Assembly: GCF_003206715.1 (NCBI RefSeq)
Contig: NZ_PZJU01000010.1
Coordinates: 151,614-185,891 of the forward strand
Direction: 5' to 3'
Source: Salinicola peritrichatus
Lineage (GTDB): Bacteria > Pseudomonadota > Gammaproteobacteria > Pseudomonadales > Halomonadaceae
DNA length: 34,278 nucleotides
The notes below the pieces were generated by a model. That model saw nothing but the letters and a program-made list of their open reading frames with translations. It did not search any database and had not been told where the DNA came from. This document shows, in pieces, positions 10,408 through 18,063 of the stretch (positions are counted from its first letter, which is position 1; every line of letters starts with the position of its first letter). A program made the translations under genes and the position numbers.

Positions 10408-10435
10408 CCGCCCCATGTAGAGCGATCTTTTAGCC

Positions 10436-10654
10436 CCAGGGAGCCGCTGATTAACGTCATGAGCGCAGGCAAGACAAGGCCAAAATCAACGACAATCGTC
10501 AGGATTGACGATTTGGGCAGCTCTGCTGCTCGAAGAGCGAGCGACAGGGATGTCGCGAGTCAAACAGCGGAGTTTACGGGGGTATAAATGAGCATGTTGA
10601 GTTGATTTTTAACGCCGTATTGTCCAGCGGAATAGTTAATCAGAGGTTTCCTAG
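10436..10654. mobile_element. MITE-like element with terminal inverted repeats
   Basis: A non-coding element of about 219 bp fills most of the 310-bp gap between convergent genes. Its left end (10436-10454) and the reverse complement of its right end (10654-10636) match at 15 of 19 positions, sharing the core CTGATTAA. Inside is a perfect 8-bp stem, AATCGTCA-GGAT-TGACGATT at 10494-10513. No transposase or coding frame is present and no target duplication could be fixed. Its overall look, including GGGGGTATAAATGAGCAT near 10576, recalls intergenic repeats seen in many copies in halophilic gammaproteobacteria, but that is memory, not a search. The remaining bases of 10408-10717 show nothing else. 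Confidence 0.6.
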
Positions 10655-10717
10655 AAACGCCGGCACCCGCCATGAACACACCAGGCCGGTATCGATAGCG
10701 ACGGAGAGACAGTTCGC

Positions 10718-11743
10718 TCAGCGGCGAACCCACCAGAAAGCGCGGGCGCGCTCGGGATTCCCGAGTTCCAGCGCTTTGCGCGCTGCGTTGCGAGCCATCA
10801 TGCGCGCTTCCTCCGGCTGCTCCAGCAAGCGTTGAATGGCGGTTTTCCATGCCCCGGGCTGATTATCCACCAATAGCCCGTCCACGCCGTCCTCGATGAT
10901 ATGGCGATAAGGCGAGCAGAGGCTATAGATGCCGACACTGCCCATGATCGCGTTGTCGAGGAACTTGATGTGCGATTTGCCCGCATTGAATGGCGTATCG
11001 ATCATCGGCGTCAGTCCGATGTGCACGTTCTGCCGGCTGCGATAACGCTGGAAGGCCCTCCAGCTGAGTGGCTTCGGCGTGTTGACGCGATTGAGCGACT
11101 GGAGTTGGCGTGGCGAGTAATCCCCCAGCATGATCTCGAACGTCAACGCGTCATGGCTGCCGTGAAGGTCGACCAGCGCCGGCGTGATCACCTCCAGGTC
11201 GGCCAGATGGGCCCGGGAACCATAGAACCCGATCTTCGACGGACAGGCATCCAAGCTTGGCGCCGTGGGCGTAACGATCAACGAAGGGGTCAATACGGAA
11301 ACCGATTCGTGCAGACGGCTGTATTGCTTGGCCAGTCCATCGCTGCAGGCGATCACCTCATCCGCCAGCGACAGCAGACGCGGCTGTAGATTCACGGCAA
11401 TGTGCCGCATGCGACGACGGTAGCTCTCGGGCAAGCGCGGATCCAGGGCCGCGGCCGGGATGTCGTCGTCGATCAGATAGCGGATCGATGCCATCTGCCG
11501 GCGGTTGGACTCCAGCCAGGAGAGCCAATAGCCATTGAGCGAACGACAGATCAGGATATGCGCATTGCGAAGCTCGCCCACCAACCATGGCATGCACATG
11601 ATCGGCAGGCGCCAGTAGCTGGTATCGATCCGCTTGACCTCGATGCCTCTCGATTGCAGCCAGGGAGCGACCGAACTCAGGAAATAGATGTCTTCCGTCG
11701 GACAACAGCCATCACTCAATACCACCCAGCGTGGATAGGTCAT
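10718..11743 (-). CDS. glycosyltransferase, GT-B fold (GT1/GT4-like)
   Basis: The 341-aa product looks like a GT-B sugar transferase. The C-terminal donor-binding half has GFYGSRAHLADLE and, near the end, KFLDNAIMGSVGIYS followed by YRHIIEDGVDGLLVDNQPGAW, the usual nucleotide-sugar pocket pattern of GT4-type enzymes. The N-terminal half (LSDGCCPTEDIYFLSSVAPWL) is divergent. It probably adds one sugar to the capsule repeat on the cytoplasmic face. The ATG at 11741-11743 has AAGGGGA upstream. It is the last gene of the minus-strand glycan operon, 132 bp after the preceding gene, and its 3' end faces the MITE-like element. Donor and linkage cannot be read from sequence. Confidence 0.72.
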   Translation of the reverse strand: MTYPRWVVLSDGCCPTEDIYFLSSVAPWLQSRGIEVKRIDTSYWRLPIMCMPWLVGELRNAHILICRSLNGYWLSWLESNRRQMASIRYLIDDDIPAAALDPRLPESYRRRMRHIAVNLQPRLLSLADEVIACSDGLAKQYSRLHESVSVLTPSLIVTPTAPSLDACPSKIGFYGSRAHLADLEVITPALVDLHGSHDALTFEIMLGDYSPRQLQSLNRVNTPKPLSWRAFQRYRSRQNVHIGLTPMIDTPFNAGKSHIKFLDNAIMGSVGIYSLCSPYRHIIEDGVDGLLVDNQPGAWKTAIQRLLEQPEEARMMARNAARKALELGNPERARAFWWVRR

Positions 11744-11875
11744 GGTCCAATCCCCTTTTTTATCGGCGCTAATGGGTCGTCAGTCCGGATTTCGGCATGT
11801 CGCGTGCCGATGAGCGCTCGAGCCCGTGCTCGCAAACAAACCGCGTCTCCTGCCGAACGATGACGCACCAGGACC

Positions 11876-12826
11876 TCAGGTCGATGACTGCGTCAGCGCC
11901 CGGCCAATGTCCATTCGTGGTTTGAGCATCAGCTTGGTGAATGCCCCCAGCACCATTTCGTCGACGTCTGGGCCCATATGACGTTTGAGTTCGTCGTAAT
12001 CCCCGAAGCTAGGCTCGGGTGCAATACACATTTCGAAGAAACGTTGACGATTGACGTGACGATTATCGAGAAACAACTGGCTCAGACGATTGTATTTTTC
12101 CTGTTTGTCTGCACTTGCGACGTAGTTATCGACTCTGGCGAAAAACTGCTCCGCACTGCGTAACGGCAGATGGTAGACGCAAGCTTCCCATTCACGCGCG
12201 AAAGCCATGACTTCCGGCTCCGGCTCGAGTACGCTCTGATCGCGCTTCGCCACCAACCAGTGATAACCCATGTGCAGCCGATGCGAGTGCCGATTGACGA
12301 ATAGTGCCTTGGTATCGGATGCCTGCTCCCCCAGCGACCAGTATTCCGCCCCGAGCAGTTTGCCATCGAAATCCGGCTGATATGGGATGCGCTCCTTGCA
12401 GATCAAGTTGATCCATGGCAGGCGGAAATAAAAGCGCTTGATATTCTCTTCACCCGGGAAGCGCTTGGCATAATCGTCGTAAAATTCCTTGACGCCCTGG
12501 CCATGATTGAAAGTCAGAAATTCGTCGGCATCGAAACCATACACGACGTTGTAGCAATCCTTTTTGAGATAGATATCGAGCGCTCCCTGGATGTAATTCG
12601 CCTTGCGCTTGGAGAATCCCTGCTCGTCCTCGATTTCGATGAAACCGATCTCCTTGTCGGGAAAATTATGGCGCAATCGCGCAACGCATTGGCTCAAAAA
12701 ATCATGCTCGATATGGCTGATGACGACCAGGCGATCGAATCCCAGGCGCAGGTGGTGAAGCAATGAGGCATAGACGATATCCTCTTCCCCTCTAACCATC
12801 GTGATAGCGGTAAACTCAACGTTCAT
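11876..12826 (-). CDS. glycosyltransferase family 2-like (Glyco_tranf_2_4 type)
   Basis: The 316-aa protein resembles the GT2_4 group. Its N-terminus, AITMVRGEEDIVYASLLHHLRLGFDRLVVISH, follows the KNE-x(n)-HH-GvD pattern, and a D-A-D metal motif lies at residues 99-101 (YGFDADEFL). Such proteins often act in surface glycan decoration. ATG at 12824-12826 was chosen; a TTG 11 codons upstream is a poorer start. The gene is visibly poorer in GC than its neighbours: two 60-base lines inside it (12541 and 12661) count to about 45 per cent. This suggests recent acquisition. The N-terminal half is a distant relative of the first domain of the fusion protein at 15288-17129. Confidence 0.75.
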   Translation of the reverse strand: MNVEFTAITMVRGEEDIVYASLLHHLRLGFDRLVVISHIEHDFLSQCVARLRHNFPDKEIGFIEIEDEQGFSKRKANYIQGALDIYLKKDCYNVVYGFDADEFLTFNHGQGVKEFYDDYAKRFPGEENIKRFYFRLPWINLICKERIPYQPDFDGKLLGAEYWSLGEQASDTKALFVNRHSHRLHMGYHWLVAKRDQSVLEPEPEVMAFAREWEACVYHLPLRSAEQFFARVDNYVASADKQEKYNRLSQLFLDNRHVNRQRFFEMCIAPEPSFGDYDELKRHMGPDVDEMVLGAFTKLMLKPRMDIGRALTQSST

Positions 12827-12961
12827 AATCGGGTTCCCATCCTCGTTGTTGATGACCAATTCAGGTTATCGAAATGGGCTTGGGCCCAGGCCTGGTCGAT
12901 ATCTCCGACGCCATTCGCGGCCAGATGTTCGTGGCCGTTCCGCCATCCATGGCGGATCAGC

Positions 12962-15277
12962 TCAACGCAGCGAAAAGTCCTCGTAGGTCAATGTCAGGTT
13001 GGGGTGATACGCCGGATCATCGTGCAATCGGTGACGCCAGCGTCGACGCATGTATTGCGCTTCCTTTGCCGCCCGCGCCCGCTTCTCGGGCGTATCGTCT
13101 GCACCTCGCGAGAGCGATTCGTGGTGCCAGAGTTCGGCATAAGGCGTCCAGAGATTGCGGTAACCGGCCTCGTCGATCTTCAGGCACAGGTCGACATCGT
13201 TGAACGCGACCGCCAGGTTGACCTCGTCGAGCCCGCCGACCGCCTCGAAGAGTTCGCGGCGAACCACCAGGCAGGCGGCGGTCACCGCGGAGAAGTTCTG
13301 TACCAGGTGCAGCCGTGAGAAATAACCGGGTTCGTGTCGGGATAGGTATTTGTGCGCGTGCCCTGCCACCCCGCCAACGCCCAGAATCACGCCGGCATGT
13401 TGAACCGTTCCATTGGGGTAATAGAGCTTGGCGCCGACGCAACCGATCTCCGGGCGACAGGCCTGGCTCGCCATCTCGGTCAGCCAATCCGGATTGAGTG
13501 GTTCGATGTCGTTGTTCACCAGCGCCAGCAGGTCACCGCGCGCTTCCCTGGCGCCGAAGTTGTTGATCGCGGAAAAATTGAACGGCTCTGGCCAACGCAG
13601 GACGCGGACCCTGGAATCGCGGGACACGGCATCCAGGAAAGCCAGGGTCTGCTCGCAGGTCGAACCGTTGTCGAGTATCAGCAGCTCGAACTCGGGATAG
13701 TCGGTTTTTCCTAGCAGCGCCTCGACGCAGGGCTTCAATATCTCGAGACGATCGCGGGTCGGCACCAGTAGACTGACCAGTGGCGCGGGATCCGGCAGTG
13801 GCCAGCGCACCCGATACGTATTCGGGAAGCGTCCTTCCTCGACCGTTGCCGGCACCGCCAGGCGTTCGAGATGCGCTTGCACCGCCCGCAGGCCCGCGTG
13901 CCGCGTGTAGGTCTTGGCCGCCGCCGTGGACGCGGTCGAACCGTCGGCGGCCCGCCAGTGGTACAGCACATGGGGCACGCGAACGATATCGGCGGGTGAA
14001 AGTCCGGTAACGCAGCGCAGCGCCAGATCATGGTCCTGGCTGCCCTCGAAGCCCTCGCGGAAGCCTCCCACCGCCAGCAGTCGCGAGCGGCGATAGACGC
14101 CAAGATGCGAGAGATAGTTCTGGCTCAGCAGCAGATCCGGGTTCCAGGCCGGCTTGAAATGCGGATCGAAGCGTTCGCCGCGCTCGTCGATCTTGTCCTC
14201 GTCGCTGTACAGCACTTGCGCCTCGGGGTGCTGTTGCAGGGCCTCGACGATACGGAACAGCGCTTCGGGATGGAGGCAGTCGTCGTGATCCAGAAGCGCG
14301 ACGAACTCGCCACGCGCCATCAACAAGGCAGTGTTGCTGGCCGCGCAGACGTGGCCGTTGGCTTCGCGCCGGGTGAGCTCGATCCGCGTATCGCCAGCCG
14401 CGAAGCGTGACAACACCTCCCATACCCGAGGATCACGGGAAGCGTCGTCGGCGATGCACAGCTGCCAATGGCCGTAATGTTGCTCCAGTACCGAGTGCAG
14501 GCATTGCGCCAGATAGTCGGGCAACGGGTCGTGAACCGGCAACACGATCGAGATCAAAGGACGCAAAGCGAAGCTCTCGATGCGCGCCGCTATCGACGCC
14601 GCCGACAATGTCACCTGGTCCCGTAGCCACTCGCCGTAACTTCGCCCCGCGCAGCGGCGTACGAACGTTTCCTCGTAATGCCGTAGCGCCATCGGCAGCC
14701 AGGGCTCGCCGGTCTCCCTGGCGATCCGCTTCAGCGTGGGCAAAACCTCGCTCTTCGGCGTCTCGAGCCATTGGACATGCAGGTTACAGAGACGCTGCGC
14801 CAGACGGTCGTGGGCAAAGCCCGGCAACAGCCAGATCAACCGCAGGTGGCATACCTTCAGGCAGCCCGGCGTTTCCATGGGATCGAAACGGATCGCCCGC
14901 ACCTTCGCCGCGACATGGCAGAGGCGCTTGGTCACCCGCCCCGGTCGCAGGGCCAGGTAGATGCTCTCCGTCTCCCGAAAACCGTGGCCGGTATCGAAGT
15001 AAAGCCGGACCGCCGCGCTCGGCTGGTCGTGCATCAGCAGCACTTCCAGCATGTTCCAGCCCGGTAGAGGTAGCGAACGCTTCCACAGAAACTGCGGATC
15101 ATCACCGGTTGCCCGCCACTCGAAGCCGTTCTGGGTTCCGCCTGGATCGAACGCGAGCGGTTCGAGCTGATGCAGTGGGCGTAGTCGAGGCGCGCAGACC
15201 AGGCGCGTGGCAAGCTGCAGCCGGCTGCGAAGATTGACCAAGGCCAGCGAGGATGACGGAAACAGGGACGATCGCAT
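12962..15277 (-). CDS. two-domain family 2 glycosyltransferase (rhamnosyltransferase-like)
   Basis: The 771-aa protein has two complete GT2 domains. The first, about 240-470, has SIVLPVHDPLPDYL, the metal motif D330-H-D332 and EGSQDHDLALR. The second, about 499-740, has SLLVPTRDRLEIL, NNDIEPLNPDW and FNDVDLCLKI. The first is like O-antigen rhamnosyltransferases with the YSDEDKID signature, which agrees with the dTDP-rhamnose genes nearby. Before them lies a non-catalytic segment: about 40-150 looks beta-rich, and about 155-235 looks helical. Two active sites suggest that it adds two successive sugars. The start ATG at 15275-15277 is preceded by GAGG that overlaps the stop of the upstream gene, which ends 10 bases away. 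Domain calls are firm, sugars are inferred. Confidence 0.88.
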   Translation of the reverse strand: MRSSLFPSSSLALVNLRSRLQLATRLVCAPRLRPLHQLEPLAFDPGGTQNGFEWRATGDDPQFLWKRSLPLPGWNMLEVLLMHDQPSAAVRLYFDTGHGFRETESIYLALRPGRVTKRLCHVAAKVRAIRFDPMETPGCLKVCHLRLIWLLPGFAHDRLAQRLCNLHVQWLETPKSEVLPTLKRIARETGEPWLPMALRHYEETFVRRCAGRSYGEWLRDQVTLSAASIAARIESFALRPLISIVLPVHDPLPDYLAQCLHSVLEQHYGHWQLCIADDASRDPRVWEVLSRFAAGDTRIELTRREANGHVCAASNTALLMARGEFVALLDHDDCLHPEALFRIVEALQQHPEAQVLYSDEDKIDERGERFDPHFKPAWNPDLLLSQNYLSHLGVYRRSRLLAVGGFREGFEGSQDHDLALRCVTGLSPADIVRVPHVLYHWRAADGSTASTAAAKTYTRHAGLRAVQAHLERLAVPATVEEGRFPNTYRVRWPLPDPAPLVSLLVPTRDRLEILKPCVEALLGKTDYPEFELLILDNGSTCEQTLAFLDAVSRDSRVRVLRWPEPFNFSAINNFGAREARGDLLALVNNDIEPLNPDWLTEMASQACRPEIGCVGAKLYYPNGTVQHAGVILGVGGVAGHAHKYLSRHEPGYFSRLHLVQNFSAVTAACLVVRRELFEAVGGLDEVNLAVAFNDVDLCLKIDEAGYRNLWTPYAELWHHESLSRGADDTPEKRARAAKEAQYMRRRWRHRLHDDPAYHPNLTLTYEDFSLR

Positions 15278-15287
15278 GTCGATAACC

Positions 15288-17129
15288 TCAGGTTTCCACC
15301 AATGGGTCCATGCGTTCGGCCGCCCGGATGCGTTGTTCGCCGATCGTCTGTCCGGTCAGCGTGACACGGCACGTGACCTTGTCCCCGGGTTCGGCGTCAA
15401 GCGGCAGATGGAAACCGATGTAGGCGCCCCGCGGCGCCCCCCAGCGCAGGAACCCCGGACGCAACCCGTTGGCGAGGCAGCCACCGACGTGAATGTCGTT
15501 CACCCACACGTCGATCTCGACCGGAGCGTCGTCATTCGCCCACCAGGACCAGCCGACGACGCGATCGGACAGGCACTGCTGAATCGCCCCGTGAGCGAAG
15601 GGATGCCCGGCTCGCCATAGCGCCAGGCGCGTCTCGAACAGGCGCTGGCTCTCCTCGTAGAGACGCAGATCCTCCAGGTTCAGCGCACGCAGCGCCTCCC
15701 CGTCATCGACGGAGATGTCATAGACGTACTCGGCCGAGGCATGCCCCAGATTTTCCTGCAACCCGGGCACTTCCCAAGCGTAGAGATCGTTGATCAGTGC
15801 CAGGGAGTCGGCATAGCGCTCGGTGACACCGACGAATCCCAACGCCTCCAGGCGCGTCGATTCCAGAAAACGGCTCTGCCGGTTGACCATGTCCGATCGA
15901 CGGTAGAAGTCGCGGAAACTCCCCTCGTAACCGTGATGCCGTACGAAGTGGTGGTAATCCGAGGCGATCCGCTGCAGCGGTTCCCGAACGAAGGTGAAAC
16001 AGTTGCGCAGTCCCGCCAGATGAACGTATTTGGCCAGCGGCACGTGTCCGGCCAGCAGTTGCACCCGCTGTTGCTGGAGTTGTTGCCAGAGCCTCCAGTA
16101 GTCGCGCCGTTCGTAGGCCCAGCGCACCACCGCCGGTGCGGTCTCGCGTTGGTTCTCGCCATAGTCGTGCCACACGTGGGGTGGGCCCAGGTAGCGCTTG
16201 GCGCCAAGACGAAAGCTGGTTCCCGCCGTCTTGGGAATATGGACGAAGAATCTCGGCGGCGGTTGAACGGGCTCCTGCGGTGTCAGCCTCTCGATGGCCT
16301 CACGCAGCTGCATCAGTAACCCGGCGGGGAGTGTCGTCGCTTCCTCGTTCAGGTCGTGGTGGCGAAAATAGTTCATGTCGCGGGAGTGGTTGGGCCCCAT
16401 GTTGGCGCGGCCGCGGGTCATCTTGGTGTCGATGAACTCCTCGCGAGACTTGACGTTGAAGTGGTAGACCTTCAGCGGTGTGGGAACAACGGCCTGCGTG
16501 CGCCCGGTGTCCGGCTTGCCGTCGACGAACTCGGCCGGCCTTCCGTCGGCGGTGACGTAACGATAGCCGGGTTCGAGATAGGCCGTGTGCGCCGTCATCG
16601 ACTTCACATGACGCGGCTTGACGATCGACTTGACGTGACAATTGACGTTGCGGGTAGCGACGCTCGCCCGCCGGAAACGCTCCAGGACGCCGCCGGGCTG
16701 GCGGTGGCGCATGCCGGACGAACCGAATATCCGCCAGTTGACGGCCACGGCGCCCACGTCGGGCTTTTCGAGGAGCGGCGCCAGCCATTCCAGCGGGCGA
16801 TCGCTGTCCGGATGCACCAGGAACTCGTCGGCATCCAGGAAGGCAAGATACGCGGCATCTCCGCCAAACTGCTCCAGCACATGCTGGTACCAGCTCGTTT
16901 GGGCCTTCTCCGCCGGCGTCCAGACCTGCGTGGTAACCAGGCCCAGTCGCTGCCAGTGTGCCAGCAATCGATCGCTGTCATCCTGGCTACCGTTATCAGC
17001 AATGTAGAAGTGCTCGAAACCGATCAGGCGATGATAGGCGATCCACTCCGCGAGATAGGGCCCTTCGTTCTTGACGATGGCGGCAATTGCAAAACCGTAG
17101 CGTGGGCGCTCGCCGGTAGACTCGTTCAT
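15288..17129 (-). CDS. glycosyltransferase-sulfotransferase fusion with C-terminal beta domain
   Basis: The 613-aa protein has three parts. Residues 1-270 form a GT2_4-type glycosyltransferase (IAAIVKNEGPYLAEWIAYH; metal motif D99-A-D101). Residues 290-510 form a sulfotransferase domain with the PAPS 5'-phosphosulfate loop HIPKTAGTS at 297-305 and the 3'-phosphate motif VREPLQRIAS, whose R382 and S390 keep the canonical spacing of eight. Residues 520-600 are beta-rich with a GW...V.VWVNDIHVGG...LRPGFLRWG pattern seen at the end of some surface-glycan enzymes, perhaps glycan-binding. A single protein could thus add a sugar and sulfate it, or sulfate a neighbouring residue. ATG at 17127-17129 was chosen: it begins the domain, lies four bases after the upstream stop and has AGGTGG before it. 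The 30 upstream codons overlap the previous gene. Confidence 0.85.
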   Translation of the reverse strand: MNESTGERPRYGFAIAAIVKNEGPYLAEWIAYHRLIGFEHFYIADNGSQDDSDRLLAHWQRLGLVTTQVWTPAEKAQTSWYQHVLEQFGGDAAYLAFLDADEFLVHPDSDRPLEWLAPLLEKPDVGAVAVNWRIFGSSGMRHRQPGGVLERFRRASVATRNVNCHVKSIVKPRHVKSMTAHTAYLEPGYRYVTADGRPAEFVDGKPDTGRTQAVVPTPLKVYHFNVKSREEFIDTKMTRGRANMGPNHSRDMNYFRHHDLNEEATTLPAGLLMQLREAIERLTPQEPVQPPPRFFVHIPKTAGTSFRLGAKRYLGPPHVWHDYGENQRETAPAVVRWAYERRDYWRLWQQLQQQRVQLLAGHVPLAKYVHLAGLRNCFTFVREPLQRIASDYHHFVRHHGYEGSFRDFYRRSDMVNRQSRFLESTRLEALGFVGVTERYADSLALINDLYAWEVPGLQENLGHASAEYVYDISVDDGEALRALNLEDLRLYEESQRLFETRLALWRAGHPFAHGAIQQCLSDRVVGWSWWANDDAPVEIDVWVNDIHVGGCLANGLRPGFLRWGAPRGAYIGFHLPLDAEPGDKVTCRVTLTGQTIGEQRIRAAERMDPLVET

Positions 17130-17133
17130 ACAC

Positions 17134-18063
17134 TTAGGCCACCTGACAAGCTTCGAGATTGAAGTTGGGCGGCAGCACCAGCACCGGCTTGTAATTCGAT
17201 TTCTCCAATAACGAGACATCGAATTCGAACTGGGTCGCCAACGACTGGTTGGAACGTTTGAAGTACTGATCGAAGGACTGCTGCTCGGGCACCGAAAACA
17301 GCTCGTACTTGTCGTTATCGTTGGCGACGTACTTCGAAGCCGTGATGATTCGGTCGCGGATCGCCAGGAAGCTATCGTTGTCTCCAGCGTGGCGTCCTTG
17401 CTCCTGGATCATCGACAGGCACCGTGTGGGTACTGAGGGGTTGACGATCGTCGACTGCCCCGCTTCCGCCTGTTTATAGACGACGCCGAACAGCATCAGG
17501 AAGCGATCGACCACATCGCGCCCATAAGGAACGATGACGATGTTTTCCTGCCCCACCACGTCCGTCCAGCGTTTCACGTTCTGGTTATAATTCAGCCAGT
17601 TGATGTTATTCATCGCCAACGCGAACAGCGACGATGGATAACGAACATTGGGGTCCTTCACCAACTGATTGAACAACGAAAGCAGCAGCTCCGACTGGCA
17701 GCGCAGAGTGAAAATCACCTTCACCCGCTGGAAGTATTCGGCGGCCAGTTGCCGGAAACGCGGATTGTCGAAATAAAACGGCGACAACTCGGAGGAGATC
17801 AACACGCTCTCCGCCGAACTGGCGTCGATTTCCTGCTGGAGTTTTTCGATCGCCTGCGCTGGCGCCATATCGCTGGCATAGACGCCGGCGTTACGAAACG
17901 CGAGCGCGAACGGATGGTGCGAGTGGTCCGGCCACTGCAGCGATTGCGGATAGAGAATCCCCTGGGCCAGGAAGGATTCACGCTGTGCCTGAATCTGGGC
18001 CTGGATCGCCGAGGTGCCGGTCTTGGACCACCCAACGTGAAGATAGAGCGTATCTTTTTTCAT
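17134..18063 (-). CDS. sulfotransferase-like P-loop protein
   Basis: This 309-aa protein begins with the sulfotransferase 5'-phosphosulfate loop: LHVGWSKTGTSAIQ, loop at 11-18. It has a matching 3'-phosphate segment, FTLRCQSELLLS, in which R121 and S129 keep the usual spacing of eight. Such enzymes transfer sulfate from PAPS to a sugar hydroxyl. The family is divergent, so some members could act on other substrates. Its ATG shares one base with the TAA of the preceding gene (TAATG), so the two are translationally coupled, and the next gene, itself carrying a sulfotransferase domain, starts four bases after it. The DNA is less GC-rich than the adjoining glycosyltransferases. Confidence 0.75.
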   Translation of the reverse strand: MKKDTLYLHVGWSKTGTSAIQAQIQAQRESFLAQGILYPQSLQWPDHSHHPFALAFRNAGVYASDMAPAQAIEKLQQEIDASSAESVLISSELSPFYFDNPRFRQLAAEYFQRVKVIFTLRCQSELLLSLFNQLVKDPNVRYPSSLFALAMNNINWLNYNQNVKRWTDVVGQENIVIVPYGRDVVDRFLMLFGVVYKQAEAGQSTIVNPSVPTRCLSMIQEQGRHAGDNDSFLAIRDRIITASKYVANDNDKYELFSVPEQQSFDQYFKRSNQSLATQFEFDVSLLEKSNYKPVLVLPPNFNLEACQVA

